DNA of 64,000 nt from Shinella pollutisoli (GTDB lineage Bacteria; Pseudomonadota; Alphaproteobacteria; Rhizobiales; Rhizobiaceae). This document shows, piece after piece, positions 8,195 to 16,886 of the stretch. The translations under genes and the position numbers were made by a program. The first letter of the stretch is position 1, and every line of letters starts with the position of its first letter. The stretch lies in contig NZ_JANFDG010000005.1 in the NCBI RefSeq assembly GCF_024609765.1, forward strand, positions 1 to 64,000, read 5' to 3'. A model generated the notes under the pieces. The model saw nothing but the letters and a program-made list of their open reading frames with translations, had not been told where the DNA came from and did no database searches.

Positions 8195-8833
8195 ATGCGT
8201 ACACTCATCACCACGCTGGCGGCTTCGGCTCTTTCGCTCGTCGCCTTCCAGGCTGCCCAGGCCGCCGATGCGGTCATGGACATTCCGCAGGCTCCGGCCG
8301 CCGAATATTCCGAGCCGGCCGTCGGCAACTGGGCCGGCGCCTATGCGGGCGGTACGGCGAGCTGGCAGAAGGGCGTCTTCAAGCGCCAGAGCGGCAACAA
8401 GGCCTACGGTGCCGGCGGCGGCGTCTACGGCGGCTACAACATGCAGAGCGGCCAGATCGTCTACGGCGGCGAAGGCGACCTGAACTATTCGGGCATCGAT
8501 TCCCGCAACGCCGTGCGCGAGGCCCAGCAGGGTCTCAACGGTTCGGTCCGCGCCCGCGTCGGCGTCGACCTGAACCCGGTCCTGCTCTACGGCACCGCCG
8601 GCGTGGCCGCCTCGAACGCCCAGATGGAGGACGCCACGAGCAAGGACGACCGCACCCTCTACGGCTGGACGGCCGGCGTCGGCGCGGAAGCCTTCGTGAC
8701 CAACAACATCACGGCGCGCGTCGAGTACCGCTACAGCGACTACGGCAAGAAGGACTTCAACCTCGACAGCGGCAACGTCCGCTCGGGCCTCAACGACCAC
8801 AGCGTCCGCGTCGGCCTCGGCGTGAAGTTCTGA
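8195..8833 (+). CDS. Omp25/Omp31-family outer-membrane beta-barrel protein
   Basis: The protein has 212 residues: a Sec signal peptide (MRTLITTLAASALSLVAFQAAQA), a short proline-rich linker, then a glycine- and aromatic-rich barrel with alternating strands (WAGAYAGGTASWQKG, GGGVYGGYNMQSG, VEYRYSDYG). It ends VRVGLGVKF, the C-terminal phenylalanine signal read by the BAM machinery. This fits the Omp25/Omp31/RopB-type proteins common in Rhizobiales, which stabilise the outer membrane. A perfect Shine-Dalgarno precedes the start and a strong terminator follows, so the gene is probably a highly expressed single transcription unit. Confidence 0.85.
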   Translation: MRTLITTLAASALSLVAFQAAQAADAVMDIPQAPAAEYSEPAVGNWAGAYAGGTASWQKGVFKRQSGNKAYGAGGGVYGGYNMQSGQIVYGGEGDLNYSGIDSRNAVREAQQGLNGSVRARVGVDLNPVLLYGTAGVAASNAQMEDATSKDDRTLYGWTAGVGAEAFVTNNITARVEYRYSDYGKKDFNLDSGNVRSGLNDHSVRVGLGVKF

Positions 8834-8854
8834 TCCCTGCGGTCGCGCAATACG

Positions 8855-8882
8855 GAAAGGCCGGGCGAAAGCCCGGCCTTTC
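8855..8882. terminator. Bidirectional intrinsic terminator between porin and GST genes
   Basis: A 12-pair GC-rich stem (AAAGGCCGGGC against GCCCGGCCTTT, plus one outer pair) closes a GAAA tetraloop. Runs of A on the left and T on the right let it act for the rightward porin and the leftward GST, which converge here. Confidence 0.85.
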
Positions 8883-8891
8883 GCGTTTCCG

Positions 8892-9482
8892 TCAGCCCTT
8901 GAACAGGGCGTAGTCGGGGAACACCGCCTCGAAGCGGGCGAGGAAGCGCTTCAGCTTCGGCCGGCCGCGCTGCCACTTGCCGGCAAAGCGCAGCTCGATG
9001 TAGCGCAGCATCGCGGCGAGCGCGAAATGGCCGGCATGCGGCTTCCGGCCGAGGCGCGGCATGTTGGCCTCCAGATGGTCGAGCGCGCGCTCCACCTTCG
9101 CCCATTGCCGGTCGATCCACGGCTGGTGCACCTTCTCCTCCGGCCGCATGCGGCGCTCGTAGACGATGGCAAGCAGGCTGTCGCAGACGCCGTCGGCGGT
9201 CGCCTCGAGGATCTCCACCTCCGTGCGCCTGGCCGCGTTGCGCGGGTAGAGCGAGCCGCGCGTCTGCCGGTCGATATAGTGCATGATCGTGCGGCTGTCG
9301 TAGATCGCCAGGCCCTCGTCGGTGAGGAGGGCCGGGATCTTGCCGAGCGGATTGGCGGCGATGAGCTCGGCCGGATCGGCATTGGTGTCGACGGAGACGG
9401 TCGTCGCCGCAAGGCCGGCATAGTGCGCGGCCATGCGGACCTTGGTGGAATAGGGCGAGAGGTCGGAGGAGAAGATCTTCAT
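8892..9482 (-). CDS. Glutathione S-transferase family protein
   Basis: The protein has 196 residues. The N-terminal thioredoxin-like domain opens MKIFSSDLSPYSTKVRMA (the S-P-Y-S segment occupies the catalytic turn) and contains NPLGKIPAL with the cis-proline and DSRTIMHYID, the E/D-S-R/x-I glutathione gamma-glutamyl contact. The C-terminal all-helical domain follows. It is cytosolic, and such enzymes conjugate or reduce electrophiles with glutathione. The exact class and substrate are not deducible. The next gene leftward-upstream is the RNase T2 gene, 15 bases away, so the two may be co-transcribed. Confidence 0.88.
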   Translation of the reverse strand: MKIFSSDLSPYSTKVRMAAHYAGLAATTVSVDTNADPAELIAANPLGKIPALLTDEGLAIYDSRTIMHYIDRQTRGSLYPRNAARRTEVEILEATADGVCDSLLAIVYERRMRPEEKVHQPWIDRQWAKVERALDHLEANMPRLGRKPHAGHFALAAMLRYIELRFAGKWQRGRPKLKRFLARFEAVFPDYALFKG

Positions 9483-9497
9483 GGGCGTGGTCCTGTT

Positions 9498-10199
9498 TCA
9501 GCGGATCGGCGGCAGTTCGACGGTCTTCGCCCGGCAGGCGGCGCGGTCGACCTCGGGGCAGGGGCGGAAGGCAAGGTCGCTCGTCAGGCAGATGCGGACC
9601 TCGGCGAGGCGCCCGTCCTCGCAGGTGACGGCGACGCCCTTTCGCGCCAGGCCGGGATTGGCGGTAAGGAAGGCCTGCTCGACCGCCTCCGGGCTCATGC
9701 GCTCCGTCGCGCGGATGCGGGCAAGCCCGGGCGGGATGGCGATGCGCTCGCGCGCGGCGCGCACGACGGAGAAATAGTCCTTCTGGCCTAGGCCCGAACA
9801 GCTTCCGTGCTTGCGCCACTGGTGGCCGATCAGGCCCATCGAGGGGATGATGTCCATGACGGTGCGGCCGAGCGCGTCGGGCACCCGGTCCGGCTGGCGC
9901 GTCGGGCAGAATTCCGGATAGCCGCGCTCGTATTGCGGCCACAGGCCGTGCACGATGAAGCCGTATCCGCCGCCTTTGCGGCACTGCTCGCCGCCGCCGC
10001 CCGCGTCGTTCTCCGCGCACCAGCTCGGCGACCAGGAGAGCGACAGGACGTAGAAGTCGAAGCCCTTGCCGAGCGGTGTCGCCGCCCGGCTTTCATGCGC
10101 CGGCGCGGTCTCCGCATGGCCGCCGGCCGGCTGCTCCTCGCCGCAGGCGGCGAGGAGAAGGGCGAGCCCGGCTGCGGCGGACGGCAGGAATCGCGGCAT
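9498..10199 (-). CDS. Ribonuclease T2 family lipoprotein
   Basis: The protein has 233 residues. Both catalytic segments of RNase T2 are present: CAS-1 as FIVHGLWPQ near residue 83 and CAS-2 as HQWRKHGSC near 125, supplying the two active-site histidines and the acidic/basic pair. Several cysteines fit the disulfides of the family. The N-terminus ends LALLLAAC, a lipobox, so the enzyme is probably a periplasmic lipoprotein rather than the soluble RNase I form of enterics. It cleaves single-stranded RNA through a 2',3'-cyclic phosphate. Its start lies three bases past the small secreted-protein gene, implying co-expression. Confidence 0.9.
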   Translation of the reverse strand: MPRFLPSAAAGLALLLAACGEEQPAGGHAETAPAHESRAATPLGKGFDFYVLSLSWSPSWCAENDAGGGGEQCRKGGGYGFIVHGLWPQYERGYPEFCPTRQPDRVPDALGRTVMDIIPSMGLIGHQWRKHGSCSGLGQKDYFSVVRAARERIAIPPGLARIRATERMSPEAVEQAFLTANPGLARKGVAVTCEDGRLAEVRICLTSDLAFRPCPEVDRAACRAKTVELPPIR

Positions 10200-10202
10200 G
10201 GA

Positions 10203-10598
10203 TCAGCGCAGGGACCGGCAGGCGGCGCCGTAGACGTGCCAGGGATCGAGGCCGGCGACGCAGAATTCCACATGCAGGCCGTAGCCGGCGAAGCCCATGC
10301 CGTGCTCCACCAGGTACCAGAGATCGTGCCGCCCGCCGTCCGAGAGCGCGATGTCGGCGTGGCAATAGTGCCGCTCGACGGACGAGATGTCCGCCGTGCG
10401 CGGCTCGGCGCGCGTCAGGCGGATGCCGTCGATCGCGTCGATCGTCGCATCGATGCCCTGGTAGACGGGCGCGTGGCGTGCGAAGTCCCGCGCGATGGTC
10501 TCCAGCACGGCCGGCTCGCCGCAGGCGCCGCCCGCTGCCGCCGGCGCCGCGAACCCGGCGAGCGGCAGCGCGGCGATCGCCGCAAGGATTGGCTTCAT
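10203..10598 (-). CDS. Small secreted cysteine-containing protein of unknown function
   Basis: The protein has 131 residues. The start at 10598 has a good ribosome-binding site (GGGAGA five bases away) and gives a clean signal peptide (MKPILAAIAALPLAGFAAPAAA). The mature part contains four cysteines, enough for two disulfides, consistent with the periplasm, and a tryptophan-rich middle (HDLWYLVEHGMGFAGYGLHV). I do not recognise a family. It is immediately upstream of the RNase T2 gene on the same strand, so an accessory or inhibitor role is conceivable but unsupported by any motif. Confidence 0.7.
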   Translation of the reverse strand: MKPILAAIAALPLAGFAAPAAAGGACGEPAVLETIARDFARHAPVYQGIDATIDAIDGIRLTRAEPRTADISSVERHYCHADIALSDGGRHDLWYLVEHGMGFAGYGLHVEFCVAGLDPWHVYGAACRSLR

Positions 10599-10647
10599 GG
10601 TCGTCTCCCGATGTTCGCCCGACATTGCTTCGGCCTTGCCGTTCCGG

Positions 10648-11505
10648 TCAAGAGGACTTCGCCTCGCCGGCGATCCGGAAGGCGCGCGCCGAGGCGAAGC
10701 GGTCCTGCGCCAGCCGCGCCCTGAGGAAGGGAAGCAGCACGTCGAGCTCGCCCTTCAGCGTATAGGGCGGATTGACGACGACGAGGCCGGAGCCCGCCAG
10801 TCCCGGCTCGCGGTCGCTCTTCACCGAGAGTTCGGCGCAGAGGATCTTCGGGATGCCGCTTTCCTTCAGCGCCTGGTGGAAGGCTGCGACCGGCGCGCCC
10901 TTCTTCAGCGGATACCACAGGCAGTAGACGCCGCCGGGAAAGCGCCGCCAGGCCTTCTCCAGCCCCTCGGCCAGCCGCTCGTACTCGCCCTCGACCTCGA
11001 AGGGCGGGTCGACCAGCACGATGCCGCGCTTCTCCTTCGGCGGCAGGTGGCCGCCGAGCGCGAGCCAGCCGTCGAGCCGCGTGATCCGGCTCTGGAAGTC
11101 GCCGTCGAAGAGGCGGTGCAGGGTCTCGTAGTCGTCGGGATGCAGCTCCATCGCCGACAGCCGGTCCTGCGGGCGGAACAGCATGCGCGCGAGTTTCGGC
11201 GAGCCGGGATAACGGCTTAGCCCCCCGTCCGGATTCAGTTTGCGAACGACTTCGAGATAAGGTGCAAGGATCTCGGCGACGTCCGGCGGCATGTCGCCCT
11301 CGAGGAGGCGGCCGATGCCGTCCCGCCATTCGCCGGTCTTCTGCGCCTCCTCGCTCGCAAGGTCGTAGAGGCCGATGCCGGCATGGGTGTCGAGCACGCG
11401 GAAGGCCTTGTCCTTGCCCTGCATGTAGGTGACGAGGCGGGCGAGCACGGCATGTTTCAGGACGTCGGCGAAATTGCCCGCGTGATAGATATGGCGATAG
11501 TTCAT
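10648..11505 (-). CDS. rlmJ: 23S rRNA (adenine(2030)-N6)-methyltransferase
   Basis: This 285-residue enzyme transfers a methyl group from SAM to A2030 of 23S rRNA. It begins MNYRHIYHAGNFADVLKHAVL, which is nearly invariant in the family. The SAM site is suggested by VLDTHAGIGLYDL near residue 38, and the amino-methylase catalytic motif is DPPFE (inside IVLVDPPFEVEGEYERL, about residue 166). Length is normal. It is divergently transcribed from the molybdopterin oxidoreductase. Confidence 0.94.
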   Translation of the reverse strand: MNYRHIYHAGNFADVLKHAVLARLVTYMQGKDKAFRVLDTHAGIGLYDLASEEAQKTGEWRDGIGRLLEGDMPPDVAEILAPYLEVVRKLNPDGGLSRYPGSPKLARMLFRPQDRLSAMELHPDDYETLHRLFDGDFQSRITRLDGWLALGGHLPPKEKRGIVLVDPPFEVEGEYERLAEGLEKAWRRFPGGVYCLWYPLKKGAPVAAFHQALKESGIPKILCAELSVKSDREPGLAGSGLVVVNPPYTLKGELDVLLPFLRARLAQDRFASARAFRIAGEAKSS

Positions 11506-11547
11506 GCCGCTCCCGCGCCTGTCTTGGAAAGATATGCCTTTTGGTCG

Positions 11548-11567
11548 CTCCCGCCCTGTCCTATAGA
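11548..11567 (+). promoter_or_regulatory. Candidate promoter of the molybdopterin oxidoreductase gene
   Basis: TATAGA at 11562-11567 is a good -10 box. The -35 side is weak: TTTTGG is 17 bases upstream. The predicted start would fall at about 11574, the ATG itself, and no Shine-Dalgarno precedes the gene, so a leaderless message is possible. Confidence 0.3.
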
Positions 11568-11573
11568 AAAGCC

Positions 11574-13682
11574 ATGAACGTTGCGACCCCCCATCTCGGA
11601 AAAGCCCGGATCGGCCATTCGGCCTGCCCGCACGACTGTCCCTCCACCTGCGCGCTGGACGTGGAGATCGGCGCCGACGGCCGCATCGGCCGCGTCAAGG
11701 GCAGCGCCGACAACAGCTACACGGCGGGCGTCGTCTGCGCCAAGGTCTCGCGCTATGCCGAGCGCCTCTACCATCCCGCCCGGCTGATGAAGCCGATGAT
11801 CCGCAAGGGCGAGAAGGGCGGTGGCGACTGGGCCGACATCTCCTGGGAGGCCGCGCTCGACGCCGTTGCGGAGGCCTTCGTCAGGGCCGAGCAGGCGCAT
11901 GGCAGCGAGGCCGTCTGGCCCTATTACTACGCCGGCACGATGGGGCTGGTGCAGCGCGATTCGATCGACCGCCTGCGCCATGCCAAGCGCTATTCCGGCT
12001 TCTTCGGCTCGATCTGCACCAACACCGCCTGGACCGGCTTCACCATGGGCGCCGGCACGCTGAGGGGCCCGGACCCGCGCGAGATGGCGACGTCCGACTG
12101 CATCGTCATCTGGGGCACCAACCCGGTCTCCACCCAGGTCAACGTGATGACCCATGCGGTGAAGGCCCGCAAGGAGCGCGGCGCGCCGATCGTCGTGGTC
12201 GACGTCTACGACAATCCGACGATGAAGCAGGCCGACATGGCGCTGAAGCTGCGCCCTGGCACCGACGCGGCACTCGCCTGCGCCGCCATGCACGTCGCCT
12301 TCCGCGACGGCCATGCCGACCGCGCCTACATGGCGAGATACGCCGACGATCCGGCGGGGCTGGAGGCGCATCTTTCGACCCGCGACCCCGTCTGGGCGGC
12401 GGAGATCACGGGCTTGACGGTGGAGGAGATCGAGGCCTTCGCCGCACTCGTCGGCCGCACGAAGCGCACCTTCTTCCGCCTCGGCTACGGCTTCACCCGC
12501 GGGCGCAACGGGGCGGTGTCGATGCATGCGGCGCTGTCGCTGCCGACCGTGCTCGGCTCCTGGCAATACGAGGGGGGCGGGGCCTTCCACAGCAATTCCG
12601 ACATCTTCCGGCTGAGGAAGAGCGAGCTGATCGGCGTCGCCGATCCGGACATCCGCATGCTCGACCAGTCGCAGATCGGCAGGATCCTGACGGGCGACGC
12701 CGTGGCGCTGCGCCATCGCGGCCCCGTCACCGCCATGCTGATCCAGAACACCAATCCGGCCAATGTCGCGCCCGAGCAGCGGCTGGTGAAGCGCGGCTTC
12801 CTGCGCGACGATCTCTTCGTCGCCGTGCATGAGCAGTTCATGACCGATACGGCCAGGCTCGCCGACGTCGTGCTGCCCGCCACGATGTTCGTCGAGCACG
12901 ACGACATCTATCGCGGCGGCGGCCAGAGCCACATCCTGCTCGGCCCCAAGCTGGTGGAGCCGCCGCCGACCGTGCGCACCAATCTCTTCGTCATCGAGGA
13001 GCTGGCGAAGCGCCTCGGCGTCGCCGACCGGCCGGGCTTCGGGCTTTGCGAGCGCGAGCACATCACCCGCATGCTGCCGCACTACGACCTCGATTTCGAC
13101 GGCTTGAAAGAGGAGAGGTGGATCGACTGCCAGCCGGATTTCGAGACGGCGCATTTCCTCAAGGGCTTCAACTTCCCCGACGGAAGGTTCCGCTTCCGCC
13201 CGGACTGGACCGGGACGCCGGCGCCGAACCGGCCGCCGAAATCGCTCGGCGCCTTCGGCCCGCACGAGGCGCTGCCGGTCTTTCCGGACTACGTGGCGGT
13301 GATCGAGGTAGCGGACGAGGCGCATCCCTTCCGCCTCGCCACCTCGCCCGCCCGCACCTTCCTCAACTCCTCCTTCACCGAGATGAAGAGCTCGCGCGAG
13401 CGGGAAGGCCGGCCGGAGGTGATGATCCATCCGCAAGACGCGGCGCGACACGGCATCGGCGAGGGCGACGTCGTGCGCCTCGGCAACGATCGCGGCGACA
13501 TCCGCCTGCATGCGAAGGTCACCGAGGCCGCCAAGCCCGGCGTGCTGATCGCCGAGGGCATCTGGCCGAACGACGCCCATCTCGACGGCGAGGGCATCAA
13601 CGTGCTCACCGGCGCCGATCCGGTCGCCCCCTATGGCGGCGCGGCCTTCCACGACAACCGCGTCTGGCTGCAAAAGGCCTGA
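11574..13682 (+). CDS. Molybdopterin-dependent oxidoreductase, DMSO-reductase superfamily
   Basis: The protein has 702 residues. An N-terminal iron-sulfur domain shows C18, C22, C26 and C55 in the pattern Cx3Cx3C-x28-C, suited to one [4Fe-4S] cluster. Then come the molybdopterin domains (GFFGSICTNTAWTGF, CIVIWGTNPVSTQ, VVDVYDNPTMKQADMAL) and the C-terminal dinucleotide-binding domain (TSPARTFLNSSFTEM to the end). It would bind Mo-bis(pterin guanine dinucleotide). No twin-arginine signal is present, so it is probably cytoplasmic. No electron-transfer subunit is adjacent, so the substrate is unknown. Rhizobia keep such single-subunit, biotin-sulfoxide-reductase- or formate-dehydrogenase-like proteins. 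It depends on moaD/moaE of this window for its cofactor. A Nudix gene follows after 26 bases. Confidence 0.85.
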   Translation: MNVATPHLGKARIGHSACPHDCPSTCALDVEIGADGRIGRVKGSADNSYTAGVVCAKVSRYAERLYHPARLMKPMIRKGEKGGGDWADISWEAALDAVAEAFVRAEQAHGSEAVWPYYYAGTMGLVQRDSIDRLRHAKRYSGFFGSICTNTAWTGFTMGAGTLRGPDPREMATSDCIVIWGTNPVSTQVNVMTHAVKARKERGAPIVVVDVYDNPTMKQADMALKLRPGTDAALACAAMHVAFRDGHADRAYMARYADDPAGLEAHLSTRDPVWAAEITGLTVEEIEAFAALVGRTKRTFFRLGYGFTRGRNGAVSMHAALSLPTVLGSWQYEGGGAFHSNSDIFRLRKSELIGVADPDIRMLDQSQIGRILTGDAVALRHRGPVTAMLIQNTNPANVAPEQRLVKRGFLRDDLFVAVHEQFMTDTARLADVVLPATMFVEHDDIYRGGGQSHILLGPKLVEPPPTVRTNLFVIEELAKRLGVADRPGFGLCEREHITRMLPHYDLDFDGLKEERWIDCQPDFETAHFLKGFNFPDGRFRFRPDWTGTPAPNRPPKSLGAFGPHEALPVFPDYVAVIEVADEAHPFRLATSPARTFLNSSFTEMKSSREREGRPEVMIHPQDAARHGIGEGDVVRLGNDRGDIRLHAKVTEAAKPGVLIAEGIWPNDAHLDGEGINVLTGADPVAPYGGAAFHDNRVWLQKA

Positions 13683-13708
13683 TTTCCCCGACTGCCCAAG
13701 GACCCTCC

Positions 13709-14314
13709 ATGACGGCCGACACCGCCTCCGCCATCCGCATCGCCGACGAGACCACCGTCTGGAAGCGCTTCATCCACCTGCGCACCATCGTGCTGGAGCA
13801 GACCCGCGCCGACGGCCGCACCGAGCGGCTCGACCGCGAGGTGCACGACCACGGCCACGCGGCCGCCGTGCTTCTCGTCGACCCGGCGCGCCAGGCGGTC
13901 GTGCTGGTGCGGCAGTTCCGTCCCGGCGCCTTCTTCGGCGGCCATGAAGACGGTTTCCTGCTGGAGGTGCCGGCCGGCCTTCTCGAAGGCGAAAGCCCTG
14001 CGGCGACGGTGGAGCGCGAGGCGATGGAGGAGACCGGCTATGCCGTCTCCGGCGCGCGCCATCTCTTCGACACCTATGTCAGCCCGGGCACGGTGACCGA
14101 GCGGGTGAGCTGCTTCGTCGCCACGGTCGACGCCGGCCGGCCGGCCGGCAAGGGCGGCGGCGTGGAGGGCGAGGGGGAGGACATCGAGATCGTCGTCATG
14201 CCGATCGACGAGGCCTGCGCCCTCGTCGCCTCCGGCGGCATCCTCGACGCCAAGACGATCATCCTGCTGCAATGGCTGATGCTGAACCGCGCGGAATTCG
14301 TGCCCAAAGCCTAG
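13709..14314 (+). CDS. Nudix hydrolase of the YffH/AdpP (GDP-mannose / ADP-ribose pyrophosphatase) type
   Basis: The protein has 201 residues. The Nudix box runs from PAGLLEGESPAATV through REAMEETGY, carrying the RExxEExG core that binds magnesium. It is one residue shorter between the first glycine and glutamate than the textbook pattern, as in the NudK/YffH group. AGL before the box and FDTYVSPGTVTERVSCFVA after it also fit that group, whose members split GDP-mannose or ADP-ribose into a sugar phosphate and a nucleotide. The gene lies 26 bases after the molybdenum enzyme on the same strand and may share its message. Confidence 0.85.
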   Translation: MTADTASAIRIADETTVWKRFIHLRTIVLEQTRADGRTERLDREVHDHGHAAAVLLVDPARQAVVLVRQFRPGAFFGGHEDGFLLEVPAGLLEGESPAATVEREAMEETGYAVSGARHLFDTYVSPGTVTERVSCFVATVDAGRPAGKGGGVEGEGEDIEIVVMPIDEACALVASGGILDAKTIILLQWLMLNRAEFVPKA

Positions 14315-14360
14315 AACTCCGCGCCTGGACGGAATTGCCCGAGCGCGGAAAGGTGGCTTC

Positions 14361-14397
14361 GATTCAAGGATGTAGGTGCGCGTCCGTTCGGACGCGC
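14361..14397. repeat. Intergenic hairpin with GATTCAAGGA leader (copy 1)
   Basis: GATTCAAGGA (14361-14370) is followed by a perfect 9-pair stem (14378-14386 against 14389-14397) with a two-base centre and core GCGTCCG/CGGACGC. The same leader and almost the same stem occur at 14 positions further along the chromosome segment, at 58014-58059. The copy here sits in the 96-base gap between convergent genes and could act as a terminator, but it lacks a T-run. Confidence 0.55.
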
Positions 14398-14410
14398 GGT
14401 GCCTCTGCCG

Positions 14411-14662
14411 TCAGGGCTGCTCCCGGGTGCCCGGCGCGGCATCGCGCTCGTCGTCGTCCTCGAGGTCGGAGGCGACGATGAAGCTGTCGCCGGCATGTCC
14501 CGCCTGGCGCAGCTCTTCCGCCGCGGCCCGCTTCGACATGACGTCGTCCGGCTCGACCTCCCTGCGGCCGTCGCGGCCCTTCAGCGAGGCGTCGGTGGTC
14601 TCGTTGGTGACGTCCTGGTCCTTGATGTCCGGCGCTCCGGCCGTCTTTGGCGCATGGGGCAT
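14411..14662 (-). CDS. Small acidic protein of unknown function
   Basis: The protein has 83 residues and is highly polar and acidic (an EPDD segment and a LEDDDERD segment) with no hydrophobic stretch, so it is probably cytosolic and partly disordered. The start at 14662 has GGGAG seven bases upstream. A second ATG ten codons earlier is possible. I do not recognise the family, though small proteins of this composition are common in rhizobial genomes. It converges with the Nudix gene and lies just upstream of purN's 3' end on the same strand. Confidence 0.55.
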   Translation of the reverse strand: MPHAPKTAGAPDIKDQDVTNETTDASLKGRDGRREVEPDDVMSKRAAAEELRQAGHAGDSFIVASDLEDDDERDAAPGTREQP

Positions 14663-14727
14663 GGCGCTTCTCCCGTTGATCTTGAAGACCAACGTTCCGG
14701 CAGCGTGGAGGTTCCGGGAACGGCGGC

Positions 14728-15393
14728 TCAGATCGCCGCCGGCGAGATGAGGCAGGCGCCCTCGACGGACGGCAGCGGACCGTCGGCGACGGCCCTGCCG
14801 CCTTCCATGCGCACGCGGCCTTCCGCCACCAGCCGGAGCGCCAGCGGATAGCTCCTGTGCTCGACCGTCAGCACCCGCGCGGCGAGCGTCCCGGCCGTAT
14901 CGTCCGGCCGGACCGGCACGGCGGCCTGGACGATCGAAGGGCCCTCGTCCATGCCTTCCGTCACGAAATGCACCGTGCAGCCGGCGATCCGCATGCCGGC
15001 GTCGATGGCGCGCTGGTGCGTGTCGAGGCCCGGGAAGAGGGGGAGCAGCGCCGGGTGGATGTTGAGGATGCGGCCCTCGTAGCGGGCGATGAAGGCGGCG
15101 GAGAGGAGCCGCATGTAGCCGGCGAGGCAGATGAGATCCGGCGCGTGGGCGTCGAGGGCCGCAAGGATCGCCGCCTCGTGCGCCTCCTTGCCGGAAAAAT
15201 CCCTGCGCGGGAAGGCCCGGGTCGGGATGCCGAGGGCTGCTGCCTTTTCGAGCCCGCCGGCCTCCGCCTTGTCGGAGAAGACCGCGACGATCTCGGCGGG
15301 GAAATCGGGTGCCGCGGCCGCCTTCGCCAGAGCCAGCATGTTGGAGCCGCCGCCGGAGATGAAGGCGACGACGCGCTTGCGCGGGCCGTTCAT
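14728..15393 (-). CDS. purN: Phosphoribosylglycinamide formyltransferase (GART, folate-dependent)
   Basis: The protein has 221 residues. It transfers the formyl group of 10-formyl-tetrahydrofolate to GAR, the third step of purine synthesis. Visible family features are [12 protein letters not shown] near residue 12 (phosphate loop), the catalytic asparagine and histidine in [14 protein letters not shown], and the aspartate in [13 protein letters not shown]. The ATG overlaps the purM stop as ATGA, so the two purine enzymes are translationally coupled. The annotation ends at a TGA just before the small acidic-protein region. Confidence 0.95.
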   Translation of the reverse strand: MNGPRKRVVAFISGGGSNMLALAKAAAAPDFPAEIVAVFSDKAEAGGLEKAAALGIPTRAFPRRDFSGKEAHEAAILAALDAHAPDLICLAGYMRLLSAAFIARYEGRILNIHPALLPLFPGLDTHQRAIDAGMRIAGCTVHFVTEGMDEGPSIVQAAVPVRPDDTAGTLAARVLTVEHRSYPLALRLVAEGRVRMEGGRAVADGPLPSVEGACLISPAAI

Positions 15394-16463
15394 AGGGCGA
15401 GCGCGCCCTTGTAGACGGTGCCGGTATAGCCTTCGCTCCGCGCCACCATGCGGCCGAGGCGGAAGACGCTCTCGCCCTCGCGCGTCAGCACGGCGGACAC
15501 CGCCTCGACCTTGTCTTCGGGCACGACGGCGATCATGCCGACGCCGCAGTTGAAGGTGCGCAGCATTTCCGTTGCCGCGACGCCGCCGGTCTTCGCGAGC
15601 CACGAGAACACGGCCGGCGCCTTCACCGCGTCGAGGTCGATCTCGGCGGCGAGGTGTTTCGGCAGCACGCGCGGGATGTTCTCCGGGAAGCCGCCGCCGG
15701 TGATATGGGCGAGCGCCTTGATCGCGCCCGTCTCGCGGATCGCTTTCAGAATTGGCTTCACATAGATCTTCGTCGGCGTCAGCAGAGCCTCGCCGAGGCT
15801 TTTTCCCGTGTCGAAGGGGGCCGCCGCGTCCCAGCCGAGGCCGGAGAGCGAGACGATCCGGCGCACCAGCGAATAGCCGTTGGAATGGACGCCGGAAGAG
15901 GCAAGGCCGAGGATCACGTCGCCCTCGGCGATGTCGCCGGAAGGCAGCAGCTTGCCGCGCTCGGCAGCGCCCACGGCAAAGCCGGCGAGGTCGTAGTCGC
16001 CATGCGAATACATGCCGGGCATCTCCGCCGTCTCGCCGCCGATCAGCGCGCAGCCCGCCTGCCGGCAGCCCTCGGCGATGCCCTCGACGATCGCCGCACC
16101 CTGCGCGGGATCGAGCTTGCCGGTGGCGAAATAGTCGAGGAAGAACAAGGGCTCGGCGCCCTGCACGACGAGGTCGTTGACGCACATGGCGACGAGGTCG
16201 ATGCCGACGGTGTCGTGGCGGTCCGCGTCGATGGCGATCTTGAGCTTGGTGCCGACGCCGTCGTTGGCGGCGACGAGCACGGGGTCGGTGAAGCCGGCCG
16301 CCTTGAGGTCGAACAGGCCGCCGAAGCCGCCGATCTCGCCGTCGGCGCCGGGACGGCGGGTGGAGCGGACGGCGGGCTTGATCTTCTCGACCATCAGGTT
16401 GCCCGCGTCGATGTCGACGCCCGCGTCGCTGTAGGTCAGACCGCTCTTTTCCGACTGGCTCAT
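15390..16463 (-). CDS. purM: Phosphoribosylformylglycinamidine cyclo-ligase (AIR synthetase)
   Basis: The protein has 357 residues. It closes the imidazole ring of FGAM using ATP, the fifth step of purine synthesis. It opens with [14 protein letters not shown], then [14 protein letters not shown] (metal and ATP site), [35 protein letters not shown] and the C-terminal GVGMIAVV segment, all standard. Length is normal. Upstream (to the right) is a repeat-filled gap, so its promoter must lie just right of 16463. It is divergent from perM. Confidence 0.95.
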   Translation of the reverse strand: MSQSEKSGLTYSDAGVDIDAGNLMVEKIKPAVRSTRRPGADGEIGGFGGLFDLKAAGFTDPVLVAANDGVGTKLKIAIDADRHDTVGIDLVAMCVNDLVVQGAEPLFFLDYFATGKLDPAQGAAIVEGIAEGCRQAGCALIGGETAEMPGMYSHGDYDLAGFAVGAAERGKLLPSGDIAEGDVILGLASSGVHSNGYSLVRRIVSLSGLGWDAAAPFDTGKSLGEALLTPTKIYVKPILKAIRETGAIKALAHITGGGFPENIPRVLPKHLAAEIDLDAVKAPAVFSWLAKTGGVAATEMLRTFNCGVGMIAVVPEDKVEAVSAVLTREGESVFRLGRMVARSEGYTGTVYKGALAL

Positions 16464-16560
16464 GGCTCTCGTCTCCGGCTTGAGGCTCTTGCCGCCCGAT
16501 TGGCATGGCGGGGCGGCAAGTGCAAGGAGAATGCCGGGAATACGGGGATTTTTTTACCGC

Positions 16561-16886
16561 TGGGTGTACCCCCTCCCTGCCGGGCATCCCCTTGCGGGAA
16601 GGGCTATCGCATATGGAATGCGACGTCGCCGTTCTTCCCTTCTCCCCGGCGGGGAGAAGGTGGCCCGAAGGGTCGGATGAGGGGGTGATACGGGTGGAAA
16701 TCCTTTGCGTTTTCTTGCCTTCGGCATCCCCCTCATCCGCCTGCCGGCACCTTCTCCCCGCGGGGGAGAAGGGAGTGCCGCAACGGGTTCCTTCCATATG
16801 CGATCGCCTTGCCACATGCGATCGCCTGCCACAAAGGGGGGAGATCGGCAGGCCAGAGGCGAGTGCCCAGGGATACACTCTGGGGA
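16561..16886. repeat. Mosaic of rhizobial-type palindromic repeats in the purM-perM gap
   Basis: The whole 562-base gap 16464-17025 has no gene, and most of it is repeat. Two hairpin cores of the type CTTCTCCCC/GGGGAGAAG lie at about 16636-16660 and 16750-16773. Each has arms leading to a CCCTCATCC or GGATGAGGG outer end. A 13-base inverted pair (TTCCATATGCGAT type) links 16604-16617 with 16792-16804. Two GCGATCGC palindromes lie at 16800-16807 and 16818-16825. At 16836-16858 is one half of a different family (GGGGGGAGATC...GGCAGGCCAGAGG), the same family that interrupts ribD. Confidence 0.75.

Noticed and set aside
16800-16825. HIP1-type GCGATCGC sites as an origin or methylation hotspot
   Set aside because: Only two copies, both inside the repeat mosaic; they are better explained as part of that repeat.
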